Positions 7,993-10,930 of a stretch of 10,930 nucleotides of DNA are shown in pieces. A model generated the notes under the pieces. The model had not been told where the DNA came from and made no database searches. It saw nothing but the letters and a program-made list of their open reading frames with translations. The DNA comes from Obelidium mucronatum (Eukaryota > Chytridiomycota > Chytridiomycetes > Chytridiales > Chytriomycetaceae), in assembly GCA_025765595.1 (NCBI GenBank), contig JAIVFH010000661.1, positions 1 through 10,930 on the forward strand. Direction: 5' to 3'. Position numbers and translations under genes: made by a program. The stretch's first letter is position 1. Every line of letters starts with the position of its first letter.

Positions 7993-8701
7993 GAAGAGAT
8001 GCGAGCCAGGTAGAGCGCGTGAAAACTAGAAAAGGGAATTCAAAACAAAGGCTCCTGCCCACTTTACGCAGAAAGCCGGTGTGCTAGCGTGGCGCCGTTG
8101 GCACGCCTATGTTGGCAGAAATTCCGCGCACAACACGAAAAGAAACAAGAGGTTGCCGATTTGTGGCAGAAACCATGTGTAGAGCAATTTTTTTTTTTTT
8201 TTGTTTTTGCTTTGGCGCAGTAGTACTTGCCGCCATTGTTGAAAGCAATAGTGACCACAGACTCCATGGAGCGAGCGCCAAATTATGCAGGGATGTGTCT
8301 TGGAGATTTTTGCGTGCAGCCGCGCGAAAAAAACTACAGCACACTGTATTCCCGCGTGGTCTCCCACCGCAGTACTGACAATTGCCATCACCAGCTTAAC
8401 TTCGGAGATCGGACGGGATCCGGTGCTTTTTGGTGTGTATGGCCGTAGTTGCAGGTTCTGTTTCTGTGTTGCGCTTTATACGATTGACAGCTGTCAAAAA
8501 CAGCAAACTATGAAAAAAAAAACTCTTTTTCTTTGGAACCAGGGCTGGCCCTTGAAATAAAGCCGGCTGGTCAAAAAATAAATTGTTGTCTTGACAAACT
8601 GATTACCATAACAGATGTCCTCCTGCCCTGTTTCTTTAGTTTGGCGGCTATGAGGCATCTCAAAATGGAGAGAAAAGTCTGGCAAGGCTTCTTCAAGTTT
8701 G
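7993..8701. repeat. Unit 15, long (L), error-rich
   Basis: This 709-bp unit has more than ten scattered single or short indels, such as GTAGTAC near 8220, CAGGGATG near 8289 and CGCGCGAAAA near 8321. It ends the second SSLLL block (5793-8701). Confidence 0.93.
8331..8450 (-). rRNA. 5S ribosomal RNA, copy 9
   Basis: This copy is 120 nt with one extra T near 8382 (CAATTGCC on the plus strand). Elsewhere it matches copy 1. Confidence 0.95.
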
Positions 8702-9101
8702 GAAGAGATGCGAGCCAGGTAGAGCGCGTGAAAACTAGAAAAGGGAATTACAAAACAAAAGGCTCCTGCCCACTTTACGCCAGAAGCCGGTGTGCTTAGC
8801 GTGGCGCCGTTGGCACGCCTATGTTGGCAGAAAATTCCGCGCACAACACGAAAAGAAAAAAGAGTTGCCGATTTGTGGCAGAAACCATGTGTAGAGCAAT
8901 TTTTTTTTTTTGTTTTTGCTTTGGCGCAGTAACTTGCCGCCATTGTTGAAAGCAAATAGTGACCACAGACTCCATGGAGCGAGCGCCAAATTATGCAGGA
9001 GGTGTCTTGGAGATTTTGCGTGCAGCCGCGAAAAAAACTACAGCACACCAAGCCGGCTGTCAAAATGGAGAAAAGTCTGGGCAAGGCTTCTTCAAAGTTT
9101 G
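8702..9101. repeat. Unit 16, short (S), error-rich
   Basis: This 400-bp unit carries the 5S relic at 9035-9048. The junction reads CACACCAAGCC, with one base changed. The G at 9001 is shared with unit 9. Confidence 0.93.
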
Positions 9102-9817
9102 GAAGAGATGCGAGCAGCCAGGTAGAGCGCGTGAAAACTAGAAAAGGGATTCAAAACAAAAGGCTCCTGCCCACTTTACGCAAGAAGCCGGTGTGCTAGC
9201 GTTGGCGCCGTTGGCACGCCTATGTTGGCAGAAAATTCCGCGCACAACACGAAAAGAAAAAAAGAGGTTGCCGATTTGTGGCAGAAAACCATGTGTAGAG
9301 CAATTTTTTTTTTTTTGTTTTTGCCTTTGGCGCAGTACTTGCCGCCATTGTTGAAAGCAATAGGTGACCACAGACTCCATGGAGCGAGCGCCAAATTATG
9401 CAGGATGTGTCTTGGAGATTTTTGCGTGCAGCCGCGAAAAAAACTACAGCACACTGTATTCACGCGTGGTCTCCCCACCGCAGTACTGACAATGCCATCA
9501 CCAGCTTAACTTCGGAGATCGGACGGGATTCCGGTGCTTTTTGGTGTGTATGGCGCGTAGTGCAGGTTTTGTTTCTGTGTTGCGCTTTATACGATTGACA
9601 GCTGTCAAAAACAGCAAAACTATGAAAAAAAAAAAAACTCTTTTTTCTTTGGAACCAGGGCGGCCCTTGAAATAAAGCCGGCTGTCAAAAAATAAAATTG
9701 TTGTCTTGACAAACTGATTACCATAACAGATGTCCGCCTGCCTGTTTCTTTAGTTTTGGCTGCTATGAGGCATCTCAAAAAATGGAGAAAGTCTGGGCAA
9801 GGCTTCTTCAAAGTTTG
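9102..9817. repeat. Unit 17, long (L), error-rich
   Basis: At 716 bp this is the longest unit. Many one-base insertions account for the excess, including GCAGCAG near 9114 and A13 in the upstream A-run near 9625-9637. The GAATTC present in most units is lost here. Confidence 0.93.
9441..9561 (-). rRNA. 5S ribosomal RNA, copy 10 (variant-rich)
   Basis: This copy is 121 nt. It has C to A at 9462, an extra C near 9475, an extra T near 9530 and a rearranged 5' end (GGCGCGTAGT on the plus strand, so helix I is disturbed). It would be a poor 5S gene if accurate, but lies within the stretch that looks like uncorrected reads. Confidence 0.88.
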
Positions 9818-10516
9818 GAAGAGATGCGAGCCAGGTAGAGCGCGTGGAAAACTAGAAAAGGGGAATTCAAAACCAAAAGGCTCCTGCCCACTTTACGCAA
9901 GAAGCCGGGTGTGCTAGCGTGGCGCCGTTGGCACGCCTATGTTGGCAGAAATTCCGCGCACAACACGAAAAGAAAAAAGAGGTTGCCGATTGTGGCAGAA
10001 ACCATGTGTAGAGCAATTTTTTTTTTTTGCTTTTGCTTTGGCGCAGTACTTGCCGCCATTGTTGAAAGCAATAGTGACCACAGACTCCATGGAGCGAGCG
10101 CCAAATTATGCAGGATGTGTCTTGGAGATTTTTGCGTGCAAGCCGCGAAAAAAACTACAGCACACTGTATTCCCGCGTGGTCTCCCACCGCAGTACTGAC
10201 AATGCCATCACCAGCTTAACTTCGGAGATCGGACGGGATCCGGTCTTTTTGGTGTGTATGCCGTAGTTGCAGTTCTGTTTCTGTGTTGCGCTTTAGTACG
10301 ATTGACCAGCTGTCAAACAGCAAACTATTGAAAAAAAAAACTCTTTTTTCTTTGGAACCAGGCGGCCCTTGAAATAAGCCGGCTGTCAAAAATAAATTTG
10401 TTGTCTTGACAAACTGATTACCATAACAGATGTCCGCCTGCCTGTTTCTTTAGTTTTGGCTGCTATGAGGCATCTCAAAAATGGAGAAAAGTCTGGGCAA
10501 GGCTTCTTCAAGTTTG
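9818..10516. repeat. Unit 18, long (L), error-rich
   Basis: This 699-bp unit has scattered indels at 9846, 9860, 9908, 9990, 10141, 10244, 10260, 10295 and beyond. Confidence 0.93.
10152..10268 (-). rRNA. 5S ribosomal RNA, copy 11
   Basis: This copy is 117 nt, with one G missing near 10244 and one G missing near 10260. The TATA element upstream is interrupted by an extra G (10292-10298). Confidence 0.92.
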
Positions 10517-10930
10517 GAAGAGATGCGAGCCAGGTAGAGCGCGTGAAAACTAGAAAAGGGAATTCAAACAAAAGGCTCCTGCCACTTAGCCAAGAAGCCG
10601 GGGTGCTAGCGTGGCTCCGTTGGCACGCCTATGTTGGCAGAAATTCCGCGCACAACACGAAAAGAAAAAAGAGGTTGCCGATTTGTGGCAGAAACCATGT
10701 GTAGAGCAATTTTTTTTTTTTGTTTTTGCTTTGGCGCAGTACTTGCCGCCATTGTTGAAAGCAATAGTGACCACAGACTCCATGGAGCGAGCGCCAAATT
10801 ATGCAGGATGTGTCTTGGAGATTTTTGCGTGCAGCCGCGAAAAAAACTACAGCACACTGTATTCCCGCGTGGTCTCCCACCGCAGTACTGACAATGCCAT
10901 CACCAGCTTAACTTCGGAGATCGGACGGGA
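10517..10930. repeat. Unit 19, long (L), cut by the window edge
   Basis: The first 414 bp of a long unit are present. There are several deviations up to about 10616, then near-perfect agreement with units 2 and 3. Confidence 0.95.
10844..10930 (-). rRNA. 5S ribosomal RNA, copy 12 (partial)
   Basis: The 3' 87 nt of the gene are inside the window and identical to copy 1. The 5' 32 nt and the promoter lie beyond the right edge. Confidence 0.95.

Larger units (their letters stand above)
1..10930. repeat. Tandem 5S rDNA array, 19 units in two length classes
   Basis: The whole window is head-to-tail copies of one unit with no foreign sequence between them. Unit starts, taken at GAAGAGATGCGAG, are 1, 398, 1097, 1796, 2190, 2893, 3290, 3686, 4386, 5090, 5793, 6189, 6585, 7290, 7993, 8702, 9102, 9818 and 10517. 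Twelve units are long (about 703 bp, with 5S) and seven are short (about 397 bp, without 5S). Copies before about 7980 differ by only a few bases each, as expected of an array homogenised by unequal crossing over or gene conversion. Both window ends lie inside the array, so its full length and flanks are unknown. The unit start is arbitrary. Confidence 0.97.

Noticed and set aside
8494..9084. 196-codon open frame on the minus strand
   Set aside because: It lies in the indel-rich block and is created by frame shifts between units 15 and 16; the cleaner copies do not contain it.
1..10930. Many open reading frames of 60-198 codons on both strands
   Set aside because: They are translations of the same repeat in different frames, rich in Phe or Lys from the T and A tracts. 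Frames change from copy to copy with homopolymer length, they run through the 5S gene, and no recognisable protein domain appears.
1..10930. Known spliced-leader sequences (nematode SL1, dinoflagellate, euglenid, trypanosomatid, Oikopleura types), often linked to 5S
   Set aside because: I looked for each on both strands by eye and found none. A divergent leader cannot be excluded.
1..10930. CRISPR array or satellite with spacers
   Set aside because: There are no unique spacers between repeats; the whole unit repeats and contains a eukaryotic 5S gene.

Overview
The window is one uninterrupted tandem array of 5S ribosomal RNA repeat units. No protein-coding gene can be supported anywhere in it. 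A eukaryotic-type 5S rRNA gene (119 nt, minus strand) occurs 11 times complete and once cut by the right edge. The gene has all five 5S helices, a Pol III internal control region, a TATA element starting at -30 and a 3' oligo-T terminator, so the source is a eukaryotic nuclear genome. The 5S sequence does not let me name the lineage: none of the 5S sequences I can recall (vertebrate, yeast, Neurospora, plant, euglenid) matches closely, and a protist or early-diverging fungus is a guess.

Layout: taking each unit to start at GAAGAGATGCGAG, there are 19 units in head-to-tail order. Long units (L, about 703 bp) carry the 5S gene and its upstream region. Short units (S, about 397 bp) lack both. 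The order is S L L S L S S L L L S S L L L S L L L(partial). All S units share the same two junctions and all keep the last 14 nt of the 5S gene, so they descend from a single event that deleted the 5S gene from an L unit and were then amplified and interspersed. From 2893 the order runs SSLLL, SSLLL, SLLL, which suggests a higher-order repeat of about 2.9 kb.

Each unit has a common core of about 380 bp. It contains a T12-13 tract and a 69-nt inverted-repeat element whose minus strand can be drawn as a tRNA-like fold without a T arm. L units add the 5S gene (119 bp) and about 212 bp of 5' flank. That flank holds the TATA element, a 14-bp perfect palindrome next to it, an A10/T6 tract and a further spacer.

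Copies from 1 to about 7980 are nearly identical. From about 7981 to 10620 they are full of scattered single-base insertions and deletions, which looks more like uncorrected long-read sequence than biological decay. Unit number, S/L order and small variants in that part should be read with caution.
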